Below, in pieces: positions 1-6,904 of a stretch of DNA of 8,646 nucleotides. Source of the stretch: Bacillota bacterium (GTDB taxonomy: Bacteria; Bacillota; Clostridia; Clostridiales; Caloramatoraceae); the NCBI GenBank assembly GCA_023415335.1, contig JAEZLD010000103.1, positions 1-8,646 of the forward strand, given 5' to 3'. The notes under the pieces were generated by a model, which was given only the letters and a program-made list of their open reading frames with translations, searched no databases and had not been told where the DNA came from. Positions within the stretch are counted from its first letter, which is position 1. Each line of letters begins with the position of its first letter. The position numbers and the translations under genes are program-made.

Positions 1-2380
1 TTTTTATTTCAACTATAGTCACTCCGCTGCCACCTTCATTGTAGTTGCCCACCCTCATGCTCTTCACATATCTGTGGCTTCTAAGCTGGGATTGTATACC
101 CTCCCGTAGTGCCCCTGTACCCTTCCCATGGATTACGGCTACAGCTGAAAGCCCTGCCAGAAAAGCATCATCCAAATATTTATCAAGGTTGTACATAGCC
201 TCATCAACAGTCTGGCCTCTCAGGTCAATGGAGCTTGATACGCTGAATGACTTCTGCTGAGCTAGCTTAGCTGTCCCTGTTTTTCTTACATCCTTTTTAC
301 TCTTGGAATCCCTCATAAGCTTGCTTAATGGAACATTAATCTTTATTATGCCTGCCTGCACAAGCACATCTCCCCTTGAATCTGGTCCTGATATTACTAC
401 AGCCTTCTGGGAGAGTGTGGTCACATAAACCTCCTCTCCAGGCCTTACCTGCTCAACCTGTACCATACCTTCCTTGTATTCCATGGTATCTACGTCTTTA
501 ACCTCCATAGTATCAAGCTTTTCCTTAAGCTTCTTTCTGGACTCCTCGGCATCTTTAATGGTAATGGTTTCAGAGGCTCTCATCTTCATGTCAATAAGCT
601 CCTTGAGTATGGCATCTGCCTCCTCCTTTGCCTGCTTCACCACAGCCCTTGCCTCTTCCTGGGCCTTCTTTATTACCTCATCCTTCTGTTTGTTTATCCT
701 ATACTGTTTTTCTGAAAGCTCCTTCTTTATGGCCGAGGCCTCTCTCTTAAGCCTGTCAGCCTCCTCAAGCTGCTTTTCAACCAATGTGGTTTTATTCTGA
801 AGGCTCTGTATTACATCCTCAAATCTGGCAGCATCCTTTGATACATACTGCCCTGCCTTTTCTATTATATAATCAGGCAGACCAAGACGCCTTGATATTT
901 CAAAGGCATTAGACTTGCCAGGTATTCCTGTAAGGAGCCTGTAGGTAGGCCTTAAGGTTTCCACATCAAACTCCACACTGGCATTTTCAAAGCCTTGCTT
1001 TTCCATGGCAAAAATCTTTATCTCACTATAATGGGTGGTTGCAATAATCCTCGCTCCTTTTTCCTGAAGGCTCTCTAATATAGACATAGCCAATGCTGCT
1101 CCCTCTGTAGGGTCGGTTCCTGCTCCCAGCTCATCTACAAGCACCAGGGTGCTGTCCTGAGTATTTTTCATTATCTCCACTATGTTGGTCATATGAGATG
1201 AGAAGGTAGACAAGCTTTGTTCTATGCTCTGCTCATCCCCAATATCTGCATACACTCTTTTAAATATTGAAACCTCTGAGCCATCACGGGCAGGTATAGC
1301 CAGTCCTGACATAGCCATAAGGGTGAGAAGGCCTGCTGTCTTTAGGGTAACTGTCTTTCCACCGGTGTTAGGACCGGTAATTACAATTGCATTATAGCTT
1401 TCGCCAAGCCTTATATCAATAGGCACAACCTTGTCCTTATCGATAAGAGGATGCCTTCCTGCTTTTATGTTTACAACTCCATTTTCATTAACCCTGGGAA
1501 TGGTTCCATTTACATCCAGTCCAAACTTAGCCTTGGCCATAAGGAAGTCCAGATATCCCAGGTTCATGTTATCATGCTCTAGTATGTCTGCCGAGGCCTC
1601 TACCTTTGAGGAGAGCTCAGATAATATTCTCTCCACCTCTGCCTTCTCCTTAAGCAACAGCTCCTTTATTTCATTGTTAAGCTCAACCACTGGCATAGGC
1701 TCTATAAACAGAGTGGAGCCACTGGCAGACTGGTCATGAACAAGCCCTGGAACGTTTCCCTTATACTCTGCCTTAACAGGTATAACATATCTGTCTCCCC
1801 TGAGAGTTATAATAGAATCCTGCAGATACTTTGAATAGGCTGAAACCATTGCCTGAAGCCTATCCCTGACTCCTGCATTCTTACTTTTGAGATTTCTCCT
1901 GATGGTGTAAAGCTTTTCACTGGCCTTATCCGCCACCTCGTCCTCACTTACAATAGCCATCTCTATGGCCTCCTGAAGAGGCTTCACATATACAAGGGTG
2001 TCTATGGTATCCGCTATAATAGGATACAGCTCCTGCTTAGAACCATCCTTCATAAAAGATTTTAAACCCTTTGTGCACCTTAAAATGTCAGACACTGCCA
2101 GAAGCTCTCCTGGATTCAGTGTATAGCCTATTTTTGCTTTTTTAATTATATCAACAATATTCTTTATTCCATGAAGAGGCAGACTTCCCCACTTAAGTGC
2201 CACCTCAATGGCCTCTGAGGTTTCCTTGAGATTCTCCTCCACCTCATATTTACTGGATGAGGGAGCAAGCTCTATACATAGCTTCTTGCCCAATGACGAC
2301 TGTGCTCTCTCAGAGAGCATATTTATTATCTTATCATATTCCAAAACCCTTATGGTTTTCTCATTCACGTATGCCACCAT
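1..2380 (-). CDS. mutS2: Endonuclease/ATPase MutS2, 3' end cut by window edge
   Basis: MutS2 is a cytosolic dimeric MutS-like ATPase with a C-terminal Smr nuclease-like domain. In Bacilli it is linked to splitting collided ribosomes, and in other bacteria to suppressing recombination. Counting from the ATG at 2380, the order is: MutS lever/clamp region (about 1-310), Walker A GPNTGGKT (about 336-343, nt 1352-1375), the STFSSHM motif, Walker B with DELGAGTDP (nt 1109-1135), a long charged coiled coil, a KOW-like stretch, then the Smr domain with SIDLRG (Asp near residue 719) and HGKGTGALR (near 751). The MutS1 mismatch-binding domain is absent, as expected for MutS2. The frame is open to base 1 and reads VTIVEIK there, so only a few residues are missing. 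The start is uncertain: ATG 2380 has AGGAAGG almost touching it, while GTG 2368 gives the family-typical N-terminus (V/M)NEKTIRVLEYDKI. It follows the U32 gene after about 143 nt. Confidence 0.96.
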   Translation of the reverse strand, partial: MVAYVNEKTIRVLEYDKIINMLSERAQSSLGKKLCIELAPSSSKYEVEENLKETSEAIEVALKWGSLPLHGIKNIVDIIKKAKIGYTLNPGELLAVSDILRCTKGLKSFMKDGSKQELYPIIADTIDTLVYVKPLQEAIEMAIVSEDEVADKASEKLYTIRRNLKSKNAGVRDRLQAMVSAYSKYLQDSIITLRGDRYVIPVKAEYKGNVPGLVHDQSASGSTLFIEPMPVVELNNEIKELLLKEKAEVERILSELSSKVEASADILEHDNMNLGYLDFLMAKAKFGLDVNGTIPRVNENGVVNIKAGRHPLIDKDKVVPIDIRLGESYNAIVITGPNTGGKTVTLKTAGLLTLMAMSGLAIPARDGSEVSIFKRVYADIGDEQSIEQSLSTFSSHMTNIVEIMKNTQDSTLVLVDELGAGTDPTEGAALAMSILESLQEKGARIIATTHYSEIKIFAMEKQGFENASVEFDVETLRPTYRLLTGIPGKSNAFEISRRLGLPDYIIEKAGQYVSKDAARFEDVIQSLQNKTTLVEKQLEEADRLKREASAIKKELSEKQYRINKQKDEVIKKAQEEARAVVKQAKEEADAILKELIDMKMRASETITIKDAEESRKKLKEKLDTMEVKDVDTMEYKEGMVQVEQVRPGEEVYVTTLSQKAVVISGPDSRGDVLVQAGIIKINVPLSKLMRDSKSKKDVRKTGTAKLAQQKSFSVSSSIDLRGQTVDEAMYNLDKYLDDAFLAGLSAVAVIHGKGTGALREGIQSQLRSHRYVKSMRVGNYNEGGSGVTIVEIK

Positions 2381-2523
2381 TCCTTCCTGTTTGTACACAT
2401 ATACACTGTGTTTTCCCACATAATGCTCTTAAAAAAGCTTGGCTATTGTTGAAACCATCTTTTCCCATAAGCCTTATTTTTCCTTATAAAACCATTCACT
2501 TTTACACCTGTTCATTTATGGTA

Positions 2524-4908
2524 TTAATCTACTCCATATTGAAAATGCCCTTTGGTTATGCTGTTCCCCAAAAGCTCCTTGAGTCTGTTAAGGCTTGGAT
2601 TTACTGAAGCGCCTTTTCCCATAGCTCTTTCAATCTCTACTCTGCAGGCCGTAACTGCCAGCCTAGACTCCTCCTGGCTTTCGTTTAAAAGGGTAAGCAC
2701 AATATAATCAGGACACATATTAATTATATCCTTTATATTATCAATTGTACAAAGTATTTTAGAGTTATATACATGGCTTCGGCAGGCCCAGTCGGTGACT
2801 ACAGGGAACACCTCTCCCTCATCCCCTTTAAGGTAGTGAATCTTGTTCTCACATATATTGGGGCACCCTTCTCCTCCATAGCCCAGACTGCTTCCAGTAA
2901 TACAGTTTCTGTTAACCATTGCCTCCAGCCTTCCGTATACATACACCATAAGCTTGCTTTCTGTATACCTTGAAAGCTCCTGCATCTGCCTTAATGTAAG
3001 TTCTGGAGAAAGTATACACCCATCATTTTCTAAAGAATCACATGCCGGGGAGTTGAACAAATTAAAGCTTTTGTCAAGATACACTTTAAAGCCATTTTCA
3101 CTAAGTAGCTTATAGAAGCCTAGATTGCCGCACATAGCCTCGTTTATACCAAGTGCCTTGAGATCCATTGCCTGTTTCTTAAGCTTTTCATATTCCTCTA
3201 TTATAATACTTCCATACCATGGAAGCACCTTTGTTCTCTCATTTGAAAGCTTAAGTGCGTCCCATATGGTACCATTGTTAGTCCTCAAATCCGGTCCTCC
3301 GAAGAATACCACATCAGCCCCCCCTGCTGCAGCCCCTCTGGCACATTCCAGGCTGCCAGTTAAAACAGCCACCCTTGGAGTCCTTTGATATCTCACAACA
3401 CAAGCAGTGATAATGTCCTTTGGAAGCTCCATTTCTCTCTTTTTTCCCTGAAGCTTATCTATAAGCTTTTCTATTGCTTCCCTTCTCAAGCTGTTAAGCA
3501 GGGCTGCCGATATCCTTATATCCTTATCCATATAGATACAGGCTTCCTCCAGGTAAAATGGGGTATCCCCAAGCTTTGATAAGGCAGATTTAACGTTTTC
3601 CTCAGAGGTAGGTGTTTTTTGAGCCTTTTCAATACCATCAGCCTGACAGGATACGCTTATCCCCTTACCATTGGAGGCTGTCAGATATATGGGACAGTTA
3701 TAATGGGCATGAAAGTCTATGTATACAGGAGCCCTCATAGCCTCCTTGGGGTTCCAGCTTTGCTCTGCTTCTTTAATTAAACCTGCATCCAGTGATTTAT
3801 ATATTACATCACCCTGCTTTGCCCCATCAAGGTATATTTCAGCGATTTCTCCTGGTCTTGCAGCATCTACTGTTTTTCCACTCACCCTTATGCTTCCCAC
3901 CGGGGCACCCTTTCCCTTATTGAACACCTCTACTCCGTCACCAACAGTGAGAGCCTGTTCAAGCCTTATACTGGCAAATTTACCCGAGGATGAGGTTACC
4001 CTTCCCAGATAGGTTCCCCAGTTTTTAGGCCTTTCCCTGCTCATCATAAGCTCTCCCTGGCGTCCCATAAGGTATCCGCTGGTAAAGCCTCCTCTGTTAA
4101 ATGCCTGGAGAAGCCTTCTGTTATCGTCGTTCTTTGCACAACCATCTATAGCTCTTCTGTATACACCAACTACAGATGCCACATACTCAGGCCTTTTCAT
4201 TCTTCCTTCTATTTTAAGTGAGGTTACCCCCGTTTTAATTATCTTTTCTATAAAATCCCTTGAAGATAGGTCCTTCGCACTCAGATTATATCCCCTGGCA
4301 TCGTTATCGAGAGTATACTGCTTTCTACAGGGCTGAGCACAGCTTCCTCTGTTGCCGCTTCTCCCTCCTAGCATACTGCTGAAGAGGCACTGTCCTGAAA
4401 AGCCTATACACAGAGCTCCATGTACGAAAACCTCCAGTTCAGCCTTGGTGTTGTCTGCTATGTACTTTATCTCATCTAGTGTCAGCTCTCTTGACAGCAC
4501 CACCCTACTGCAGCCCATGCTGTGCAGCAGGTTTACCCCTTCTAAATTATGAGCGGTCATCTGGGTGCTGGCATGAAGTTCAAAATCAGGTATATGCTCC
4601 CTAAGCAGCTTAAACAGCCCTAGGTCCTGTATTATAAGTGCATCCACACCTGTCTCATATAGAAACTCTGCATAAGGCAAAGCCTTTTTAATTTCCTCAT
4701 TGGTAAGCAGCGTGTTCATGGTAACAAACACCTTGACTCCGTAGGCATGGCAGAAGCGAACTGCCTCCCTCATCTGCTCCCTGTCAAAATTCCCCGCATA
4801 TTTTCTTGCAGAAAACTCCGTTCCTCCTAAATATACAGCATTAGCCCCATTGAGCACCGCAGCCCTCAGGCTTTCGTAATTTCCTGCAGGTGCAAGCAAT
4901 TCAATCAT
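2524..4908 (-). CDS. U32 family peptidase-like protein with DUF3656-type middle domain (RlhA/TrhP-like)
   Basis: This is a 794-residue cytosolic protein. Despite the 'peptidase U32' name, characterised relatives (E. coli RlhA and TrhP, B. subtilis TrhP1/P2) are needed for 5-hydroxylation of a 23S rRNA cytidine or tRNA wobble uridine, so an RNA hydroxylation role is the best guess. The N-terminal U32 domain (about 1-300) starts IELLAPAGNYESLRAAV and carries the U32 signature EVFVHGALCIGFSGQCLFSS at 159-178. Cys167, Cys174, Cys190 and Cys194 could form a metal or Fe-S site. A DUF3656/collagenase-like section spans about 385-490. Residues 510-690 form a second, diverged U32-like copy with its own Cys669, Cys682 and Cys686. 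The C-terminus TKGHFQYGVD is typical of the family. Start: ATG 4908 has GAGGG 9 nt upstream. A promoter and an upstream terminator suggest transcription separate from the preceding gene. Which RNA it acts on cannot be told from sequence alone. Confidence 0.93.
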   Translation of the reverse strand: MIELLAPAGNYESLRAAVLNGANAVYLGGTEFSARKYAGNFDREQMREAVRFCHAYGVKVFVTMNTLLTNEEIKKALPYAEFLYETGVDALIIQDLGLFKLLREHIPDFELHASTQMTAHNLEGVNLLHSMGCSRVVLSRELTLDEIKYIADNTKAELEVFVHGALCIGFSGQCLFSSMLGGRSGNRGSCAQPCRKQYTLDNDARGYNLSAKDLSSRDFIEKIIKTGVTSLKIEGRMKRPEYVASVVGVYRRAIDGCAKNDDNRRLLQAFNRGGFTSGYLMGRQGELMMSRERPKNWGTYLGRVTSSSGKFASIRLEQALTVGDGVEVFNKGKGAPVGSIRVSGKTVDAARPGEIAEIYLDGAKQGDVIYKSLDAGLIKEAEQSWNPKEAMRAPVYIDFHAHYNCPIYLTASNGKGISVSCQADGIEKAQKTPTSEENVKSALSKLGDTPFYLEEACIYMDKDIRISAALLNSLRREAIEKLIDKLQGKKREMELPKDIITACVVRYQRTPRVAVLTGSLECARGAAAGGADVVFFGGPDLRTNNGTIWDALKLSNERTKVLPWYGSIIIEEYEKLKKQAMDLKALGINEAMCGNLGFYKLLSENGFKVYLDKSFNLFNSPACDSLENDGCILSPELTLRQMQELSRYTESKLMVYVYGRLEAMVNRNCITGSSLGYGGEGCPNICENKIHYLKGDEGEVFPVVTDWACRSHVYNSKILCTIDNIKDIINMCPDYIVLTLLNESQEESRLAVTACRVEIERAMGKGASVNPSLNRLKELLGNSITKGHFQYGVD

Positions 4909-4958
4909 AATATTGTTCCCTCTCTTTTATCATCGGTATATCATACTCATACATATAG

Positions 4959-4987
4959 ATTATACACAATTCACATGAAATAACCAA
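4959..4987 (-). promoter_or_regulatory. Predicted sigma-A promoter for the U32 gene
   Basis: On the minus strand there is a perfect TATAAT (4964-4959) with TTGGTT (4987-4982) as a weak -35 at exactly 17 nt spacing. It lies between the upstream terminator (5047-5006) and the start codon at 4908, where a promoter is needed. The -35 matches consensus at only three of six positions. Confidence 0.6.
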
Positions 4988-5005
4988 CAGCACATAATTT
5001 ATGGC

Positions 5006-5047
5006 ATAACAAAAGAGCCCTTGCCTAATGTAGAGCCCTTTTGTTAT
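5006..5047 (-). terminator. Rho-independent terminator after the cysteine-rich gene
   Basis: Read on the minus strand, a 16-bp stem (5047-5032 with 5021-5006) closes a 10-nt loop. It includes two G-U wobbles, and the 3' arm ends in a U-rich stretch CUCUUUUGUUAU. The arms contain a direct repeat GGGCTCT that pairs with itself through wobbles. On the plus strand the same arms would have two A-C mismatches, so the element acts in the minus direction. It sits 42 nt after the stop of the 229-residue gene. Confidence 0.8.
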
Positions 5048-5089
5048 TAACCTGTTAAGGACTTATAAGTCTATTGCTATTAGCTATAA

Positions 5090-5779
5090 TTAATCTTCCA
5101 AAGGAATTCCCTGTACAAGAACGTCCTGCTCAACTCCAAGCTTATCCAGTATGTCTGCAAAAAGTGCCAGCTGTACCTGGGTTCCTGGAATAGGTGCTGC
5201 TCCCCCCTCACATAAGCAGTCGGTAAGCACATCATATTCCGGCCTTATAGCTCTTACAATCAGATGAGAGGACAAGGTAGGATCATCAAACACTGTTGGT
5301 GGCAGCGGCTTATCGAAATCAGTAAACGGAATATCCTTTGACCATACAAAATAGCCATTACTAATAGTAAGAGTCTCCCCTGTACCTATGACTATTGGGA
5401 AGGTTTCCTGGAAGCAGAATTTCACTCCATTGTCATCTGGAAGAACTATCACTCCATATGTGTTATCCTCATACTTAACGCAAAGGAATACCTTAAAGGT
5501 TATTCTAAGCCTTGCCTTGTGGTTACATATTATTTCCTGGCACGTTGACCACTCACATATCTTAACCTCTGTTATACACTTAACTCCAAAGTCAGTATCA
5601 TCTACCACTTTCTTATAAATACACAGGCCTAAGGGCGCTTTTCTAGGGCATGGTCCTATTCCCACTGCATGCTCTGAAAATAGTATCTGCTCCTCGTTGG
5701 TATATTTAGCAAGGATTCTTTTTACATATATGTCTATCTGTTCTGGTGTAACTCCAATCTGTTTATAAAGATTATCCAT
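5090..5779 (-). CDS. Cysteine-rich hypothetical protein
   Basis: I do not recognise this 229-residue protein. It has ten cysteines (44, 53, 68, 75, 80, 85, 100, 122, 188, 190), about 4.4%, which is high for a cytosolic clostridial protein. There is no signal peptide and no transmembrane segment. The N-terminus (MDNLYKQIGVTPEQIDIYVK) looks helical. Residues about 65-150 alternate hydrophobic and polar residues and suggest beta strands. The C-terminal part has a Pro-rich turn (158-161) and ends in a mixed segment around FADILDKLGVEQDVLVQG. Start: ATG 5779 with GGAGGG about 6 nt upstream, a strong site. It is isolated by terminators on both sides, so it is probably monocistronic. High Cys content without an export signal would suit a disulfide-crosslinked spore or coat protein, or metal binding, but nothing proves this. 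Confidence 0.85.
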   Translation of the reverse strand: MDNLYKQIGVTPEQIDIYVKRILAKYTNEEQILFSEHAVGIGPCPRKAPLGLCIYKKVVDDTDFGVKCITEVKICEWSTCQEIICNHKARLRITFKVFLCVKYEDNTYGVIVLPDDNGVKFCFQETFPIVIGTGETLTISNGYFVWSKDIPFTDFDKPLPPTVFDDPTLSSHLIVRAIRPEYDVLTDCLCEGGAAPIPGTQVQLALFADILDKLGVEQDVLVQGIPLED

Positions 5780-5829
5780 CGATTTCCCTCCTTATACATT
5801 CCTATACCACTGCTCCAGTCTTAATTCAT

Positions 5830-5859
5830 ATTATGCAATCATAAAAAAATGTGTGATAA
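5830..5859 (-). promoter_or_regulatory. Possible promoter for the cysteine-rich gene
   Basis: On the minus strand, CATAAT (5835-5830; five of six matches to TATAAT) is preceded by TTATCA (5859-5854; four of six matches to TTGACA) with an 18-nt spacer containing seven T. The same bases read CATAATAT with an AC about 17 nt upstream, which partly resembles mother-cell sporulation promoters (sigma-E/sigma-K). Sequence alone does not decide between these. Location, between the zapA terminator and the start at 5779, is the main support. Confidence 0.35.
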
Positions 5860-5864
5860 AATGT

Positions 5865-5891
5865 AAAAAAATAAGACCCTATGGGTCTTAT
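5865..5891 (-). terminator. Rho-independent terminator of zapA
   Basis: A perfect 9-bp stem ATAAGACCC/GGGTCTTAT (5891-5883 with 5879-5871 on the minus strand) has a 3-nt loop and is followed by six U (5870-5865). It overlaps the last base of the zapA TGA stop codon, so termination is immediate and read-through into the next gene should be low. Confidence 0.9.
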
Positions 5892-6490
5892 CAGTTTCTT
5901 TTTCTATTTTGCTCATCCTTCAATTGCTTTTTCATGCTAACAAGCTCAATCTGACTCTCCAGAAGCTGGTTTTTAAGCTCAGCAATGGTTCTACTGTTCT
6001 CCTCCAGCTTACTATCAGATGCCTTGGCCTGGGCCTTTATATTCTCATTTTCCTTTAACAGATTTTGCAGCTCCTCATCCTTCTTAACATACTCCTCGTA
6101 CAGGGAATCATACTCATTCCTCATACTGTCAATATCCTGGTCCTTATCCCTGCTTTCAGTTGTGGCAGACTCCAGCTGTCTCTGAAGATGTATAAATTCT
6201 CCATTAAGCCTGTCGTACTCTTCCCTGATTAAAGCAAGCTGCTTCTCCGGTTCATTGATAGCCTTTCTTGTATCCTCCAGCTGCTTTCTGAGCCTGAACA
6301 AATCATCTGCAAGTGTGATTGCTGTAAGGACTGCGGAGGAGGTCGTACTATGTCTTGGATTACTCTGTAGCGTTTCCTTTATCTTTTTATCCACATAATT
6401 TGCAATTGAAAACAAATAATCCTCTGTTTCATCTCCCATAAGAGTATATTCCGAACCGTTTATTTTAACAGTAACCTTACTATTGCCCAT
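5891..6490 (-). CDS. zapA: Cell division protein ZapA with long C-terminal coiled coil
   Basis: ZapA binds FtsZ and bundles its filaments at the division site. The N-terminal domain shows the family pattern KVTVKINGSEYTLMGDETED (5-24), then YLFSIANYVDKKIKE and the AVLTAITLADDLFRLRKQLE helix (53-72). Residues about 63-197 are an almost uninterrupted charged coiled coil rich in E, K, Q and L. At 199 residues it is roughly twice the length of E. coli ZapA, but such long coiled-coil versions are common in Clostridia. Start: ATG 6490 with GAGGG 7 nt upstream. In related genomes zapA follows pheT. Here the preceding gene is trmH, 414 nt away across a region containing a T-box remnant. A terminator directly follows the stop. 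Confidence 0.93.
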   Translation of the reverse strand: MGNSKVTVKINGSEYTLMGDETEDYLFSIANYVDKKIKETLQSNPRHSTTSSAVLTAITLADDLFRLRKQLEDTRKAINEPEKQLALIREEYDRLNGEFIHLQRQLESATTESRDKDQDIDSMRNEYDSLYEEYVKKDEELQNLLKENENIKAQAKASDSKLEENSRTIAELKNQLLESQIELVSMKKQLKDEQNRKRN

Positions 6491-6510
6491 AAAAGCACCC
6501 TCTCAAAATT

Positions 6511-6536
6511 ATTATACGAATTCAAATGGCACACAA
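6511..6536 (-). promoter_or_regulatory. Possible zapA promoter (-10 only convincing)
   Basis: A perfect TATAAT (6516-6511) lies about 20 nt before the zapA start codon. The nearest -35-like hexamer, TTGTGT (6536-6531), is only 14 nt away, shorter than the usual 16-18. The T-box-type terminator upstream means zapA would need a local promoter, which supports the call. The -10 is close enough to the start to give a very short leader. Confidence 0.4.
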
Positions 6537-6581
6537 GCTTATTTATTACTTCTACATTGTTTTAAAAAATCCTTCATAATA

Positions 6582-6607
6582 TGTTATTTATTATTAAAAA
6601 AATAACA
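6582..6607 (-). other. AT-rich hairpin upstream of zapA
   Basis: TGTTATTT and AAATAACA form an 8-bp stem around a 10-nt AT-only loop. With a single G-C pair it is weak, has no clear U-run after it, and may simply be composition. It lies between the 37-codon ORF and zapA. Confidence 0.2.
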
Positions 6608-6650
6608 AGCTATCGCTCATGTATTAAAACCACTTAGACGCAGTCATATA

Positions 6651-6764
6651 TTATCTCATCTCTTTATTCAAGGCTTTTGTTATGGTTGCGTGAACTCTTT
6701 TTATTATATTTAACACATCTTGGAACTGTCTTGTAAACTCCTTATTTTTATAGATTTCGTTCAT
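6651..6764 (-). pseudogene. 37-codon ORF, possible remnant of pheT 3' end
   Basis: ATG at 6764 to TAA at 6653-6651 encodes 37 residues, beginning MNEIYKNKEF and ending VHATITKALNKEMR. The tail vaguely resembles PheT C-termini, which often read like 'v...IvkaLe.e..aeLR', and pheT is the gene expected just upstream of zapA in clostridia. The match is short and could be chance. The nearest purine-rich site is 15 nt upstream of this ATG, too far for good initiation. It could instead be a small unannotated gene or non-coding spacer. Confidence 0.3.
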
Positions 6765-6767
6765 TAT

Positions 6768-6800
6768 CTACAAAATGCTCTCCTTCATTTATAAATCTCC
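6768..6800 (-). other. Orphan ribosome binding site and start codon with a 6-codon frame
   Basis: GGAG (6800-6797) is followed after 8 nt by ATG (6788-6786), just beyond the T-box-type terminator, exactly where the first gene of a T-box operon would start. The frame reads MKESIL and stops at TAG (6770-6768). Clostridial PheS proteins commonly begin MKE or MRE followed by a hydrophobic helix, so this could be the broken start of pheS. Six residues are too few to prove identity. Confidence 0.35.
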
Positions 6801-6858
6801 AAAAAATTATGACCTTCATCCTATAAAGGGACAAAAGTCACTTTCGTGGTGCCATCCT
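6801..6858 (-). promoter_or_regulatory. Truncated T-box riboswitch: antiterminator/terminator module without Stem I
   Basis: The minus strand carries AGGATGGCACCACG (6858-6845), close to the T-box consensus AGGGTGGNACCGCG. After the UGGCACC bulge, ACGAAAG and CTTTTGT pair as helix A2 (7 bp, TGA loop), followed by CCCT for helix A1. The 5' arm is AGGA rather than AGGG, giving an A-C mismatch next to the bulge. The competing terminator is a 12-bp stem (6840-6829 with 6821-6810) with a 7-nt loop and six U (6806-6801). Only 46 nt separate the motif from the trmH stop, so the tRNA-decoding Stem I and specifier loop cannot fit. T-box leaders normally control aminoacyl-tRNA synthetase or amino-acid genes, and none follows here. 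It probably now acts as a plain terminator for the upstream operon. Confidence 0.75.
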
Positions 6859-6904
6859 ATTTTCTCAAAGCACCTGGCAATATATATAATTTTTAATCAC
6901 TCAT

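Noticed and set aside
474..800. Plus-strand 108-codon ORF rich in Ser, Phe and Leu that looks membrane-like
   Set aside because: It is the antisense shadow of the MutS2 coiled coil; Lys/Glu-rich coding sequence reads as Ser/Phe/Leu on the other strand.
2381..2523. Search for a terminator or promoter in the U32-mutS2 spacer
   Set aside because: Only a weak GGCT/AGCC pairing and a run of six T are visible, without a convincing stem or a -10/-35 pair. Co-transcription of mutS2 with the U32 gene remains likely.
2208..2607. Two overlapping plus-strand ORFs of 71 and 116 codons
   Set aside because: They are antisense to the mutS2 start, the spacer and the U32 gene end. They show no RBS, no recognisable domain and a composition expected from reversed coding sequence.
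5060..5071. Perfect 12-bp palindrome GACTTATAAGTC between the cysteine-rich gene stop and its terminator
   Set aside because: It could be an operator, but it is downstream of a gene, far from any start, and has no second copy that I saw. It is short enough to arise by chance in AT-rich DNA.
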